DNA of 64,000 bases, taken from assembly GCA_944384295.1 (NCBI GenBank), contig CALWSU010000005.1, positions 28,745 to 92,744 on the forward strand. The letters run 5' to 3'. Below, piece by piece: positions 1-8,569 of the stretch. The DNA comes from an uncultured Lachnospiraceae bacterium. GTDB taxonomy: Bacteria > Bacillota > Clostridia > Lachnospirales > Anaerotignaceae. Below the pieces are notes generated by a model that worked only from the letters and a program-made list of their open reading frames with translations, searched no databases and was not told the DNA's origin. Numbering within the stretch: the first letter of the stretch is position 1; the number at the start of each line of letters is the position of its first letter. Both the position numbers and the translations under genes were made by a program.

Positions 1-1382
1 CTATTGACTTTGATGCTACCATTATGCATCATCACTGTTGCGTATGTGATGGATAAACCCAAACCCGTTCCACCAGTTTCTCGATCTCTTGTTTTATCTA
101 CGCGATAAAAGCGTTCAAAAATACGATTGACTTCTTCTTCTGGTATTCCAATACCAGTATCTGTCACTGTGATAAACGCATTTTGATGATCTGCATCTAA
201 TGTTACTTGTACAGAACCGCCTTCTGGTGTATATTTTACGGCATTATCCACCAAATTGGAAATCGCAAGCGTCAATTTCATTTCGTCCACAACTGCCAAA
301 ACATCTTTTTCCTTTGTATAATGCATTTGTATCTGTTTTACATCTGCCAAAGGGGTCAATCGTTTGATGATACCTTCCATCATATGATTCAAATCACTTT
401 CTGCAAAATTCAACGGAATTTCTTTTTGATCCAATTTGACTAATGTCAATAAATCATTGATAATTGCGGACATGCGGTCTATCTCTGAATTGATGTCATG
501 CAAAAATTCAACATACATTTCTTTTGGTACATCTTCTTGCAGCAAAATGGATTCACTCAAGACCTTGATAGAACTAAGCGGTGTTTTCAATTCATGCGAC
601 ACATTGGATACAAATTGCTGTCGGCTGGATTCCACTTTTTCCAATTGGTCTGCCATATGATTGCAAGAAAGTGCCAAATCTACAATCTCATTATGTGTAC
701 GGTTTTTGACTACAATTCTTTGTTCCAAATGTCCTTCTGCCATTTTTTGTATGACTTGAATCATGCGTTTCAGTGGCTCTGTAAACAACTGAGATGTTAC
801 AATCATCACAATAATGACAATCACAAGCAATGTCGCCAATAAAAAATATGCTTTTCCTGCAATATTCCCTACTGTATCGGAAACGTCCTGCAAAGAATCC
901 GCAATCAAAACAACGCCATCATGCTGACTGCCACTGCCCACAATAGATGCCGCAGCATAGACTGTACCATCTCTTTGTTCCTTTGCAATATCTTTGTTTT
1001 CCAATGCCTCCAAAACTTCTGGCAGCAGATAGGTTTTTCCGACTTCTTCATAGCCAGTATCATATACGACGCGTGCCGCACTATCCAAAATCAATACACG
1101 AAAATCCTCATCTTGACTTGTGGTCAATATCATTTCCTGTAACGCTTCTTGATTGGTTTCATTTACGAAAAAATCATAGGAAGCCAATTGTCCAGCAATG
1201 ACATTTGCTTCGCTCAGCAATTCCTTTTTTCGTTCTTCTATAAAATATTCCTCAATAGAATGCAAAATTGTATTTGCCATCAACAACAGCGGGATAATGC
1301 CTACAATGACATACGTAATCAGCAATACCCATCGTAAACTAATGAATGGTGCCTCTTTTTTTTCAATTAAAATAGTAACCAA
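1..1382 (-). CDS. Sensor histidine kinase, 3' end cut by window edge
   Basis: Membrane histidine kinase, partner of the adjacent response regulator. Reading the minus strand, an N-terminal membrane segment (around residues 15-40) is followed by an extracytoplasmic region, a second membrane segment near 780-850, a HAMP-like linker, the H-box SHELKTPL (His near 595), an N-box with NLVDNAVKYTPEGG and a G-box with DTGIGIPEEE and GGTGLGLSI. This is the WalK/PhoR-like order. The frame is open to base 1, so only the last residues are missing. There is no ATG near the start: a TTG at 1382 preceded by GGGGAG overlaps the regulator stop by about 20 bp, but the exact start is uncertain. The signal sensed cannot be told from sequence. 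Confidence 0.9.
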   Translation of the reverse strand, partial: MVTILIEKKEAPFISLRWVLLITYVIVGIIPLLLMANTILHSIEEYFIEERKKELLSEANVIAGQLASYDFFVNETNQEALQEMILTTSQDEDFRVLILDSAARVVYDTGYEEVGKTYLLPEVLEALENKDIAKEQRDGTVYAAASIVGSGSQHDGVVLIADSLQDVSDTVGNIAGKAYFLLATLLVIVIIVMIVTSQLFTEPLKRMIQVIQKMAEGHLEQRIVVKNRTHNEIVDLALSCNHMADQLEKVESSRQQFVSNVSHELKTPLSSIKVLSESILLQEDVPKEMYVEFLHDINSEIDRMSAIINDLLTLVKLDQKEIPLNFAESDLNHMMEGIIKRLTPLADVKQIQMHYTKEKDVLAVVDEMKLTLAISNLVDNAVKYTPEGGSVQVTLDADHQNAFITVTDTGIGIPEEEVNRIFERFYRVDKTRDRETGGTGLGLSITYATVMMHNGSIKVN

Positions 1383-2052
1383 CTCCCCATTTTGTAAAGA
1401 TATACTTGGGTTCACTTGGATTGGTTTCGATTTTTTCACGCAAGCGACGAACATGCACATCTACGGTTCGCACATCGCCTGGATAATCGTACCCCCAAAC
1501 AGTATCCAATAATTTTTCTCTGCTGTATACCTTTCCTGGGTTTTCCATTAACAACTCCAACAAATCAAATTCTTTGGCTGTCAGATTGACTTCTCGATTG
1601 CCAATAAATACACGTCTGCTGTCATATGACAATTCCAAATCTCTTGCCTTGAGTATATTTTTCGGCTGTGCATCTGTTGCCACTTTTTTGACACTACGGC
1701 GCAAAATGGCTTTGATTCTTGCCTTCAATTCCAAAATATTAAATGGTTTTGTGATATAATCATCTGCGCCGTATTCCAGCCCCATGATTTTATCCATATC
1801 TTCGCCTTTTGCTGTAACCATAATGATTGGAATTTGAGAAAATTCACGCACTTGTTGACATACTTCCAATCCGTCCATTTTGGGAAGCATAACATCTAAT
1901 ACCACCAAATCGAAATTTCCTTCTTTGACATGCTGCAACGCTTCTTCTCCATCATATGCCGCTGTCACTTCCATGCCATCTTGTTCCAAAGAAAACTTGA
2001 TTCCTTTTACAATCAATTTTTCATCATCGACTACCAAAATTCGGTACGCCAT
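1363..2052 (-). CDS. OmpR/PhoB-family response regulator
   Basis: DNA-binding response regulator of 229 residues. It has an N-terminal receiver domain with acidic pocket DD (9-10), phospho-acceptor Asp53 in LDVMLP, Thr80 and Lys102, then a C-terminal winged helix (about 130-229) with the RTVDVHVRRLREKIE recognition segment typical of OmpR/PhoB proteins. It starts at ATG 2052 behind AGGAGGAATCAAAT. It lies 12 bp after the ComEA-like gene and overlaps the kinase gene, so the three genes are probably one transcript. The family is certain, but the regulon cannot be inferred. A WalR/PhoP-like cell-envelope role is possible but unproven. Confidence 0.95.
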   Translation of the reverse strand: MAYRILVVDDEKLIVKGIKFSLEQDGMEVTAAYDGEEALQHVKEGNFDLVVLDVMLPKMDGLEVCQQVREFSQIPIIMVTAKGEDMDKIMGLEYGADDYITKPFNILELKARIKAILRRSVKKVATDAQPKNILKARDLELSYDSRRVFIGNREVNLTAKEFDLLELLMENPGKVYSREKLLDTVWGYDYPGDVRTVDVHVRRLREKIETNPSEPKYIFTKWGVGYYFN

Positions 2053-2064
2053 ATTTGATTCCTC

Positions 2065-2412
2065 CTATTCTATCGTGACATATGCCACAAGGTCAGCATA
2101 TGTTTTTTCTCCAATACCTTTGATTTCCTGTAACTGTTCTATGCTTTCAAATGCGCCATGTTCTGTACGATATGCCAAAATTCGTTCTGCCATCACTTCC
2201 CCAACCCCATCTAAAAGCATCAGTTCTTCTTTAGAAGCTGTATTGATATTGATTTTTGTCTGTTGTGTTTGTTGATTTTGGACTGGATTTTGTTGTGGGA
2301 CATTGCTTTCTTGCAATGATAAAGTACCGCCCCAATAGGCGCGGCTATAAATCACACCACAAAGCAAAACACATGCTGCCAAAAACACAACTTTTCGCTT
2401 TTCGTGCTTCAT
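2065..2412 (-). CDS. ComEA-like helix-hairpin-helix protein
   Basis: Protein of 115 residues with a short basic N-terminus, one membrane anchor (about 8-26), a Gln/Asn-rich linker and a C-terminal pair of helix-hairpin-helix motifs: NINTASKEELMLLDGVGE and IKGIGEKTYADL. This is the DNA-binding module of ComEA, the surface DNA receptor of competence systems. It starts at ATG 2412 behind GAGGTGTTTAT. It is shorter than Bacillus ComEA (about 205) and lacks the oligomerisation region, as in many clostridial homologues. No comEC or comEB is adjacent. Instead it leads a two-component operon. DNA binding is inferred from the motif, and a competence role is not shown. Confidence 0.85.
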   Translation of the reverse strand: MKHEKRKVVFLAACVLLCGVIYSRAYWGGTLSLQESNVPQQNPVQNQQTQQTKININTASKEELMLLDGVGEVMAERILAYRTEHGAFESIEQLQEIKGIGEKTYADLVAYVTIE

Positions 2413-2593
2413 ATAAACACCTCTATTCCATCAGCGTCATCAAGCGAAAAAGAATCCTAAAAATTTTGACATAAAAATTTCATTTTCTTTTTTGTTATTT
2501 TCTGGTATACTTTTTGCAATACGATGCATGCTGTGTTACAGGATTCATTTTATTGTATCATAAAAAATTATAATATCATAGTAGGAGATTCTT

Positions 2594-4078
2594 ATGAAAC
2601 CGAAAATTTTATGCTTATTGCTTACGATATTATTGCTATTTCCACATACTTCGACCATTTTTGCACAACCTGACAATACTTCCAGTATATCGGGTACCGA
2701 AAACATTTCAGATACCAACGATACCGAAGACACTTCCAAACCTTCAGATACTTCTGATGTAGCTGATACTTCAGATAATTCTGATACTTCTAATACTTCT
2801 GATACTTTGACACTTTCCTGTGAATCGGCTATTTTGATGGACGCTACCACAGGCGCTATACTATACGAAAAAGATGCGAGTACCAAACAATTTCCTGCCA
2901 GCATCACAAAATTGATGACATTGCTTTTGGCTTATGAAAACGGTTCTTTAGACGATACCATTACATTCTCACATGATGCGATATTTAGCATAGAATTTGG
3001 CAGTTCTCATATCGCAATACAGGAAGGAGAAACCTTGACACTCGAACAAGTGTTATATGGTATCATGCTGCAATCAGCAAATGAATGTTCTAATGGTGTT
3101 GCAGAATATGTAGATGGAGATATTGAAACTTTTGCCAAACATATGACAGAACGCGCCAAAGAATTAGGCTGTAAAAATACAAATTTTGTCAATGCCAATG
3201 GACTGCATGACGAAAACCATTATACCACTGCATATGATATGGCATTGATTGCACAGACATTGCTGCAAATAGACGCGTATCGAGAAATGATGGGGAACAC
3301 ATATTATGAAATCCCCCCGACAAACAAACAAACCGAAACACGCTATCTGCATGGGCAGCATCAAATGCTCAATCCCAATTCCTTATACTATTATGAAACT
3401 GCGGAAGGCGGAAAAACTGGTTATACTTCAGAAGCATTAAATACATTGGTCACATATGCCAAACAAGGAGATACGGAACTGATTGCTGTTGTACTGCGCT
3501 GTAATGGGGCACAGCATTATGTAGATACCAAAACATTATTTGATTATGGATTTTCACATTATAAAACAGAAAAAGTATTATCTGCTGGCGATTTGGCACA
3601 AACGGTTTCTATCACAGAAACTTATAAAAACAAAACAGAAGAAAAAGCACAGATTTCCGCAGCCATTCCAAAGGATATTTATGTCACACTGCCCATTGGT
3701 GCCAATCCCGCCGATGTAACTACACAGGTGACATGTGAGCCGACCGCTTCTGTGCCCATTGCAGCTGGTGACGCATTGGGCAGTGTTGCATTATCTTATC
3801 AAGGAGAAACAATAGATACAGTTTCATTGACTGCACAAGATTCTGTAGCTGTTACAACGGACGAAGAACGCGCCGCACAAAGCGCACAGAAACGCAATCA
3901 TATCTTAAAAATCATAGGGATTTGCATTGGTGTTTTGTTGTTATGTGGTCTGGGTGTGATTCTATTTTTCCGTTATCGCATCTATCGCAAAAAGGAATTA
4001 CGTCGTCAACGTCGTAAATCTGCGAGAAAATTGCGTTTGCAGCAATATGAACAACAACATCTGCATCATAGAAAATAA
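2594..4078 (+). CDS. dacF: D-alanyl-D-alanine carboxypeptidase (DacF/PBP5 type)
   Basis: Penicillin-binding protein that trims the terminal D-Ala from peptidoglycan stem peptides outside the membrane. It has 494 residues with a signal peptide (about 1-24), a Ser/Asp/Thr-rich linker (about 28-72) built of near-repeats of SDTS, then the S11 peptidase domain with all three active-site motifs: SITK (Ser103, Lys106), SAN (161-163) and KTG (274-276). A C-terminal beta domain follows. A real transmembrane helix near 435-457 and a basic tail replace the usual amphipathic anchor. It starts at ATG 2594 behind TAGGAGATTCTT. It is monocistronic, with a strong terminator after the stop. DacF rather than DacA is inferred from the sporulation neighbourhood. 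Confidence 0.93.
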   Translation: MKPKILCLLLTILLLFPHTSTIFAQPDNTSSISGTENISDTNDTEDTSKPSDTSDVADTSDNSDTSNTSDTLTLSCESAILMDATTGAILYEKDASTKQFPASITKLMTLLLAYENGSLDDTITFSHDAIFSIEFGSSHIAIQEGETLTLEQVLYGIMLQSANECSNGVAEYVDGDIETFAKHMTERAKELGCKNTNFVNANGLHDENHYTTAYDMALIAQTLLQIDAYREMMGNTYYEIPPTNKQTETRYLHGQHQMLNPNSLYYYETAEGGKTGYTSEALNTLVTYAKQGDTELIAVVLRCNGAQHYVDTKTLFDYGFSHYKTEKVLSAGDLAQTVSITETYKNKTEEKAQISAAIPKDIYVTLPIGANPADVTTQVTCEPTASVPIAAGDALGSVALSYQGETIDTVSLTAQDSVAVTTDEERAAQSAQKRNHILKIIGICIGVLLLCGLGVILFFRYRIYRKKELRRQRRKSARKLRLQQYEQQHLHHRK

Positions 4079-4091
4079 AAAATAGAAAATC

Positions 4092-4139
4092 AAAAAAGCC
4101 ATACCGTTTTTCTATCATAAACGGATATGGCTTTTTTTT
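4092..4139. terminator. Bidirectional terminator between dacF and the DUF5662 gene
   Basis: A stem AAGCCATA.CCGTTT pairs with AAACGGATATGGCTT (one bulge). A-runs on the left and T-runs on the right make it work for both convergent genes. Confidence 0.85.
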
Positions 4140-4145
4140 GTGATG

Positions 4146-4757
4146 TTATCTATGTGGCTTATGTTTCATTCTTTTCGGACGATTCCGCTTGCAAAACGTA
4201 CAAAAACGATTCCATCGGTCTTTGCGCAAAATATGGCGCACATATGCAAAAGTGGCATCTTCTCCACATTCTGCCAACATTTTCAACATACGCTCCAATA
4301 ACTGTACCGTTTCTGGGTGCATCAACACATTCACACGCCGGCTACGTTTGTGATATTCCCAAGGACTTGCATCCGTATATGCATCTTTTTGATAGGTGCG
4401 ACAAGCGGCAATACGGTCCATAAACATTTCCACCACAAAAGGCACTGGCATTTTCATACCACCTATAATGTGGTCTGATTCCAATGTATAATCCAGCCAA
4501 TATTCAAAATGGTGCTTGTTTCGTCCTTTATGGTGCAGCCAGGAAGAAGAATATCCCTTTGCTTCACGTTCTGCATTGTTGGGGCTACGGTCCCCCTGAA
4601 AATATTTCATACCAACCAAAAATTCTGTTGGAGAAAATTTTGATAAATCATGCAACAAACCCTGACGATATAATCTGACACGAAAACAATATTGACGTAC
4701 CAATTTTTTATGGTATGTAATTGTCTGAAAATGTTCCCATGCTTTTTTCCAATTCAT
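4146..4757 (-). CDS. DUF5662 family protein
   Basis: Protein of 203 residues resembling the DUF5662 family of uncharacterised clostridial and phage proteins. Visible conserved blocks are the N-terminal LLHDLSKFSPTEF with a His-Asp pair, HHKGRNKHHFEYW and ALEFDRIAAC-like MDRIAACRTYQ. The His/Asp-rich pattern suggests an HD-like metal-binding helical bundle, but this is inference. I prefer ATG 4757, behind GAGGGGGAGCC, over an upstream in-frame ATG at 4835 that would add 26 atypical residues. It is convergent with dacF and separated from it by the shared terminator. No function is proposed. Confidence 0.8.
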   Translation of the reverse strand: MNWKKAWEHFQTITYHKKLVRQYCFRVRLYRQGLLHDLSKFSPTEFLVGMKYFQGDRSPNNAEREAKGYSSSWLHHKGRNKHHFEYWLDYTLESDHIIGGMKMPVPFVVEMFMDRIAACRTYQKDAYTDASPWEYHKRSRRVNVLMHPETVQLLERMLKMLAECGEDATFAYVRHILRKDRWNRFCTFCKRNRPKRMKHKPHR

Positions 4758-4831
4758 TGGCTCCCCCTCTTTCTTGATTATCCGATTTTTCATCATTTTC
4801 ATAATCAGACAAAAATACATCTTATCGTAAA

Positions 4832-4880
4832 GCAAACGGGCTTCATCGGCAATCTATCGCCATGAAACCCGTTATTTGAT
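4832..4880 (-). terminator. Possible hairpin terminator after the isochorismatase gene
   Basis: The inverted repeat AACGGG.TTCAT with ATGAA.CCCGTT spans a 15-nt loop directly downstream of the stop at 4882. The following U-tract is weak, so termination efficiency is doubtful. Confidence 0.45.
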
Positions 4881-4881
4881 A

Positions 4882-5424
4882 TTATTTTACTAATTTGGAA
4901 ATTGTTTTGAATTGTGGCGCTTTGGCACCGCCAGTCAATTCAAATAAGATAGATTCGCAAGTAGAAAGATAAGCACCTTCTTTTTCCATGCGTTTTAATC
5001 CATATTTCAAATCAATCGGCTTTCTGGAACCAACACAATCTACTGGTACGAATACTTGATAGCCTGCTTCCAATAAGTCACGAACTGTCTGCATCACGCA
5101 AATATGCGCTTCTACACCGCATACAATCACATTTTTCTTACCAGATGCTTTCACCCATGCGCCAATTTCATCACATACACAACAGGAAAAATCTGTTTTT
5201 TCCATATAGGAAAATGTCGCAAAAGCTTCTTTGACAGCAGGTACTGTTTCTCCCAGACCTTTTGTATATTGCTGTGATACTACAAATGGAATATCAAATT
5301 CTGCCAGCCCTTTTGCCAAAATAACGGTTTTCTCTACGATTGCCGCATTATCATCAATGGCAGGCACCAGTTTTTCTTGAAAATCAATAAAAATAGCCGC
5401 TGTGTCTTCCGCACGCAATTTCAT
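4882..5424 (-). CDS. Isochorismatase-family cysteine hydrolase
   Basis: Cytoplasmic hydrolase of 180 residues from the isochorismatase/nicotinamidase superfamily. The triad is visible: Asp in FIDFQEKL near the N-terminus, Lys in MEKTDFSC, and Cys in VIVCGVEAHICVMQT, followed by the cis-peptide region. It resembles the YcaC-like/ISOC subgroup more than nicotinamidase PncA, because the PncA metal site (DxHxxxxH) is absent. It starts at ATG 5424 behind GGAGGAAGATATTC. An upstream in-frame start at 5457 lacks a ribosome site. It is monocistronic, and the substrate is unknown. Confidence 0.85.
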   Translation of the reverse strand: MKLRAEDTAAIFIDFQEKLVPAIDDNAAIVEKTVILAKGLAEFDIPFVVSQQYTKGLGETVPAVKEAFATFSYMEKTDFSCCVCDEIGAWVKASGKKNVIVCGVEAHICVMQTVRDLLEAGYQVFVPVDCVGSRKPIDLKYGLKRMEKEGAYLSTCESILFELTGGAKAPQFKTISKLVK

Positions 5425-5542
5425 GAATATCTTCCTCCTGACTTCAAAAATATACATTTATTGTAACCGAAAATCATAGGATTGTCCAGAAGAAGACTTT
5501 ATTTCTATGACAGACTGCTGTATCTCATAGATTTTCATAGAT

Positions 5543-6319
5543 TTACACATATTTACGCATTCGTTTGAGTGCGGATTTTTCCAAACGGGATACTTGTGCT
5601 TGGCTGATTCCAATTTCTGTACTGACTTCTGTTTGTGTTTTTCCTTCAAAAAAACGTAAGGACACAATCTTTTTCTCACGTTCTGACAGATGATGCATTG
5701 CCTCCTGCAAGGACAAATTTTCCAGCCATAATTTATCCCCATTCTTTTCATCGCTGACTTGATCCATCACAAACAAGGTATCTCCACCATCATGATAGAC
5801 TGGCTCAAACAAAGAAACAGGGTCTTGTATGGCATTGAGTGCCAACACAACACTTTCTTTGCTCATATCAAGTTCTTTCGCAATTTCTTCTACGGTTGGT
5901 TCTTTTGCATGCTCTGCCATCAGACGTTCTCGAACCTGTAATGCGCGATATGCAGTATCTCTTAAAGAACGTGATACACGTATGGTATTGTTATCCCGCA
6001 AATATCGGCGCACTTCCCCACTGATCATAGGACAAAGATAACTCGATGGCATAACGTCCATGGTAGGATCAAAATTTTCGATTGCTTTGAGCAGTCCTAC
6101 TACACCAACCTGAAATAAATCGTCCATATCATCACAACGATTTTCAAAACGCTTGATGACACTTAATACCAAACGAAGATTCCCTTCGATTAATAATTCT
6201 CTTGCTTCTTTTTCTCCATTATGATACCGTCGAAACAATTCCTTTGCTTCCAATGCACTCAATACAGGCAGTTGTGATGTATTGACGCCACTAATTTCCA
6301 CTTTTTTATAATAACCCAT
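5543..6319 (-). CDS. sigG: RNA polymerase sporulation sigma factor G
   Basis: Late forespore sigma factor of 258 residues. The diagnostic sigma G N-terminus KVEISGVNTSQLPVL is present, which is the CsfB/SpoIIAB-contact segment. The following segments also match: NLRLVLSVIKRFENR, RRYLRDNNTIRVSRSLRDTAYRALQVRERL, AIQDPVSLFEPVYHDGGD and a C-terminal region 4.2 helix-turn-helix (GISQAQVSRLEKSALKRM). It starts at ATG 6319 behind GGAGGTGGAATCC, and the in-frame extension to 6724 is not sigma-like. Residues 89-100 read VMPSSYLCPMIS where sigma G proteins normally have VRFSTYAVPMII, an odd change in region 2.3/2.4. The spoIIGA-sigE-sigG order is the classic one. Confidence 0.96.
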   Translation of the reverse strand: MGYYKKVEISGVNTSQLPVLSALEAKELFRRYHNGEKEARELLIEGNLRLVLSVIKRFENRCDDMDDLFQVGVVGLLKAIENFDPTMDVMPSSYLCPMISGEVRRYLRDNNTIRVSRSLRDTAYRALQVRERLMAEHAKEPTVEEIAKELDMSKESVVLALNAIQDPVSLFEPVYHDGGDTLFVMDQVSDEKNGDKLWLENLSLQEAMHHLSEREKKIVSLRFFEGKTQTEVSTEIGISQAQVSRLEKSALKRMRKYV

Positions 6320-6516
6320 GGATTCCACCTCCATAGACGATAGATACCGTCTTTGTGTTGTATGCTTTTGCGCATCATTGGGAAAATTTTGTTTGTATGC
6401 TTTTCGATACTTTTGCATACATTTCAGAAACACGGTCATTTCCCCTGTTATCCAAAATTCCCATATTTCGTATGAACTATACCTCGCAAATATTTCCATA
6501 TTCCGATGACTTTTTG

Positions 6517-6534
6517 TTGTATCGTTTGATACAA
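6517..6534. promoter_or_regulatory. Perfect inverted repeat, possible operator
   Basis: TTGTATC-gttt-GATACAA is a perfect 7-bp inverted repeat with a 4-bp spacer, 34 bp before the small ORF at 6569 and within the sigG upstream region. It has the size of a dimeric repressor site. No regulator is identified. Confidence 0.4.
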
Positions 6535-6568
6535 AAATGGGTATGGTAACAAAAAAGAAGGTGAAATT

Positions 6569-6736
6569 ATGCGTTTTCAAGAACAAACGGAAGGCATTAC
6601 ACAAATACAGCCAAAACATGACAGTACAAGACAAATTGCTTATCAAAGCCATGGCTGCCCTATGCAAGCATGGGAACATGGTTTTGGAAAAATAAGCAAT
6701 CCTGACTTTTGTCCCTTGTATCATTTAGATGTTTGA
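6569..6736 (+). CDS. Small protein of 55 residues, unrecognised
   Basis: Short ORF divergent from sigG and convergent with sigE, with a good ribosome site (AGAAGGTGAAATT before ATG 6569) and a strong terminator right after the stop, so it looks like a complete small transcription unit. The product is hydrophilic, has no membrane segment, and contains two cysteines plus Gln- and His-rich stretches (start MRFQEQTEGITQ, end DFCPLYHLDV). I do not recognise a family. Its position inside the sporulation sigma cluster suggests, but does not show, compartment-specific expression during sporulation. Confidence 0.55.
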   Translation: MRFQEQTEGITQIQPKHDSTRQIAYQSHGCPMQAWEHGFGKISNPDFCPLYHLDV

Positions 6737-6749
6737 AACATGACAACAG

Positions 6750-6794
6750 AAAAAAGACCTGTGTTTCTTCTTTCCAGAAACATAGGTCTTTTTT
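6750..6794. terminator. Bidirectional terminator between small ORF and sigE
   Basis: AAAAAGACCT pairs with AGGTCTTTTTT, and an inner TTTC/GAAA pair is also present. The convergent genes at 6736 and 6813 share it. Confidence 0.85.
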
Positions 6795-6812
6795 ACAGAA
6801 ATCTACAATATT

Positions 6813-7544
6813 TTACATTAATTTATTGATTTCTTTTTTCAGCCGTGCCATAATTTTTTTCTCTAATCGAGAAATATAGGATTGTGAAATCCCTAATATG
6901 TCTGCCACCTCCTTTTGTGTACGCTCTGTCGTTTCTGGTTGTATGCCAAAACGCATCTGTACAATCTGACGTTCTCTACCACTCAGCTTTTCCATTGCCA
7001 TATGCAATAAATTGCGGTCCACTTCCTCCTCTATACTTTTATAAATCACATCTCCTTCTGTCCCCAAAATATCTGACAACAATAATTCATTGCCTTCCCA
7101 ATCCACATTCAGCGGTTCGTCTATAGAAACTTCCGCTTTTGTTTTGCTGTTGCGTCTTAAATACATCAAAATTTCATTTTCAATACAACGAGAAGCATAT
7201 GTCGCCAATTTGATATTTTTATCGGTCTTGAATGTATTGATGGCTTTGATTAAACCAATGCTACCAATGGATATCAAATCTTCCACATTGATACCAGTAT
7301 TTTCAAATTTACGAGCAATATATACTACCAATCTCAAATTATGCTCTATCAATACCGACTTGACTTCTAAATCCTCCTCTCCGCCTAATTGCGACAATAG
7401 CAATGCTTCTTCCTCTGGTTTGAGCGGCGACGGAAATACATCACTACCACCTATGTAATATACGCCATCTGTGTTGCGCCATTTCCGCAGTCGATACGAC
7501 AAACGATATTTCCAAAAAAAGAGCTGATACTTCCAATGCTTCAT
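6813..7544 (-). CDS. sigE: RNA polymerase sporulation sigma factor E precursor
   Basis: Early mother-cell sigma factor, 243 residues. The N-terminal pro-sequence of roughly 25-30 mostly basic/aromatic residues ends near YYIGGSD, the region cleaved by SpoIIGA. Region 2 is canonical ([22 protein letters not shown]), and region 4 ends with [19 protein letters not shown]. The start overlaps the spoIIGA stop by 4 bp (ATGA), which indicates translational coupling of protease and substrate. It is co-transcribed with spoIIGA upstream. sigG lies downstream on the same strand, separated by the terminator at 6750 and the small ORF, so sigG needs its own promoter. Confidence 0.96.
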   Translation of the reverse strand: MKHWKYQLFFWKYRLSYRLRKWRNTDGVYYIGGSDVFPSPLKPEEEALLLSQLGGEEDLEVKSVLIEHNLRLVVYIARKFENTGINVEDLISIGSIGLIKAINTFKTDKNIKLATYASRCIENEILMYLRRNSKTKAEVSIDEPLNVDWEGNELLLSDILGTEGDVIYKSIEEEVDRNLLHMAMEKLSGRERQIVQMRFGIQPETTERTQKEVADILGISQSYISRLEKKIMARLKKEINKLM

Positions 7545-8437
7545 GTGCCTTCCTCCTCTAATAATGCCGTCGGCATTAAAATTTCATATCCTCCGGCAAA
7601 TGTATCTCGATATAAGCCTATGGGCATATGTTCGTATCGTTTGGTTTGTTTTTGTGTTGTAATTTCCATACAATCTACCCAAAACATCAACAATTTGCCT
7701 TCTGTGGTACCCAAAGCAGAAAATGGAATCTCTGTCAGCCATGTATGCTGTATCTGTTGTGCTTGCTGCGTTGGTTGTGTTTGTTGCAAATTCCCTTCTT
7801 GACAAAAAGATAATATGCTTTCTGGCGGAAATAATGACAAACAAGCAGCACATTCTGCAACAGCAACCGGCTTACCTTCTGATGTGCATAAACCATTTCC
7901 TGTATCCCAAAAACCACATAATACGCAGCTTCTGCCTTCATATTCCAAGTGTACCTGACAATATTGATTGCGCTTGATGCCATGCCGTTCCAGCCATTGC
8001 GATATTGCACGCATACACAGCCCAAATACCACACAACCCCAAAGCAATTTTTGCCATGGCAGCCAATGCAATGATATTGATAGACCACGTCCAATCAAAC
8101 GTTGTACAGAGGTCATCGCAATACATGCTTCTAAAAAACCAGCTAGTAAAAACGAAGCTATCACTGTTGCAACCAATAAAGAACATAATTTTTTCCAGCT
8201 TCTTGGAAAAAAAGCAATTTCGATTCCCAAAATTGCCAACCCCAATGCCAACCACCAATCACCAGAAAAACCATATCCCATTACCAACAAAAAACAATAT
8301 ACCGCAGACACCACCACTGCTCCTACACATATGCGCCAAAGTCGGAAGGACACACCTGCCAGCTTTCCCGTTGTCCACAACAGCAAAAAATGACAACCGC
8401 TGCTGACCAAAAACAATACATCTATGTATAGTTCCAT
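7541..8437 (-). CDS. spoIIGA: Sigma-E processing peptidase SpoIIGA
   Basis: Membrane aspartic protease, 298 residues, that activates pro-sigma E at the asymmetric septum. Five hydrophobic segments occupy about residues 1-150. The C-terminal domain carries the catalytic motif DTGN (Asp178) after CGFW, like half of a pepsin-type site, so it works as a dimer. A Gln/Thr-rich insertion (about 216-231, [13 protein letters not shown]) in the soluble domain looks like a local repeat expansion. It starts at ATG 8437 behind AAGGGGGGAAAGACA. It is first gene of the spoIIGA-sigE operon. Confidence 0.95.
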   Translation of the reverse strand: MELYIDVLFLVSSGCHFLLLWTTGKLAGVSFRLWRICVGAVVVSAVYCFLLVMGYGFSGDWWLALGLAILGIEIAFFPRSWKKLCSLLVATVIASFLLAGFLEACIAMTSVQRLIGRGLSISLHWLPWQKLLWGCVVFGLCMRAISQWLERHGIKRNQYCQVHLEYEGRSCVLCGFWDTGNGLCTSEGKPVAVAECAACLSLFPPESILSFCQEGNLQQTQPTQQAQQIQHTWLTEIPFSALGTTEGKLLMFWVDCMEITTQKQTKRYEHMPIGLYRDTFAGGYEILMPTALLEEEGT

Positions 8438-8456
8438 TGTCTTTCCCCCCTTTTGT

Positions 8457-8491
8457 ATTATATGAAACCTTTGGAGAAAAACTTGTCACAA
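8457..8491 (-). promoter_or_regulatory. Possible spoIIG promoter with Spo0A-like box
   Basis: A TATAAT -10 element (8457-8462) lies just upstream of spoIIGA. About 20 bp further upstream is TTGTGACAA/TTGTCACAA (8483-8491), similar to but not identical with a Spo0A box (TTGTCGAA). The wide spacing resembles the Bacillus spoIIG promoter, where Spo0A~P activates sigma A. This rests on inference. Confidence 0.4.
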
Positions 8492-8506
8492 CGGCTGAAT
8501 GTATCC

Positions 8507-8556
8507 AAAAAAAGACCATCAAATTCCGACAAAAAGCGGAATAAAACGGTCTTTTA
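8507..8556 (-). terminator. Terminator after the CmpB-like membrane gene
   Basis: On the minus strand AAAAGACC pairs with GGTCTTTTTTT, with an inner ATTCCG/CGGAAT helix, 14 bp past the stop at 8570. Confidence 0.8.
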
Positions 8557-8569
8557 CAATCTAAAATCT

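Noticed and set aside
6320..6724. N-terminal extension of sigG in the same frame
   Set aside because: The extension has no sigma-factor similarity, and ATG 6319 has an excellent ribosome site (GGAGGTGGAATCC) giving the canonical sigma G start.
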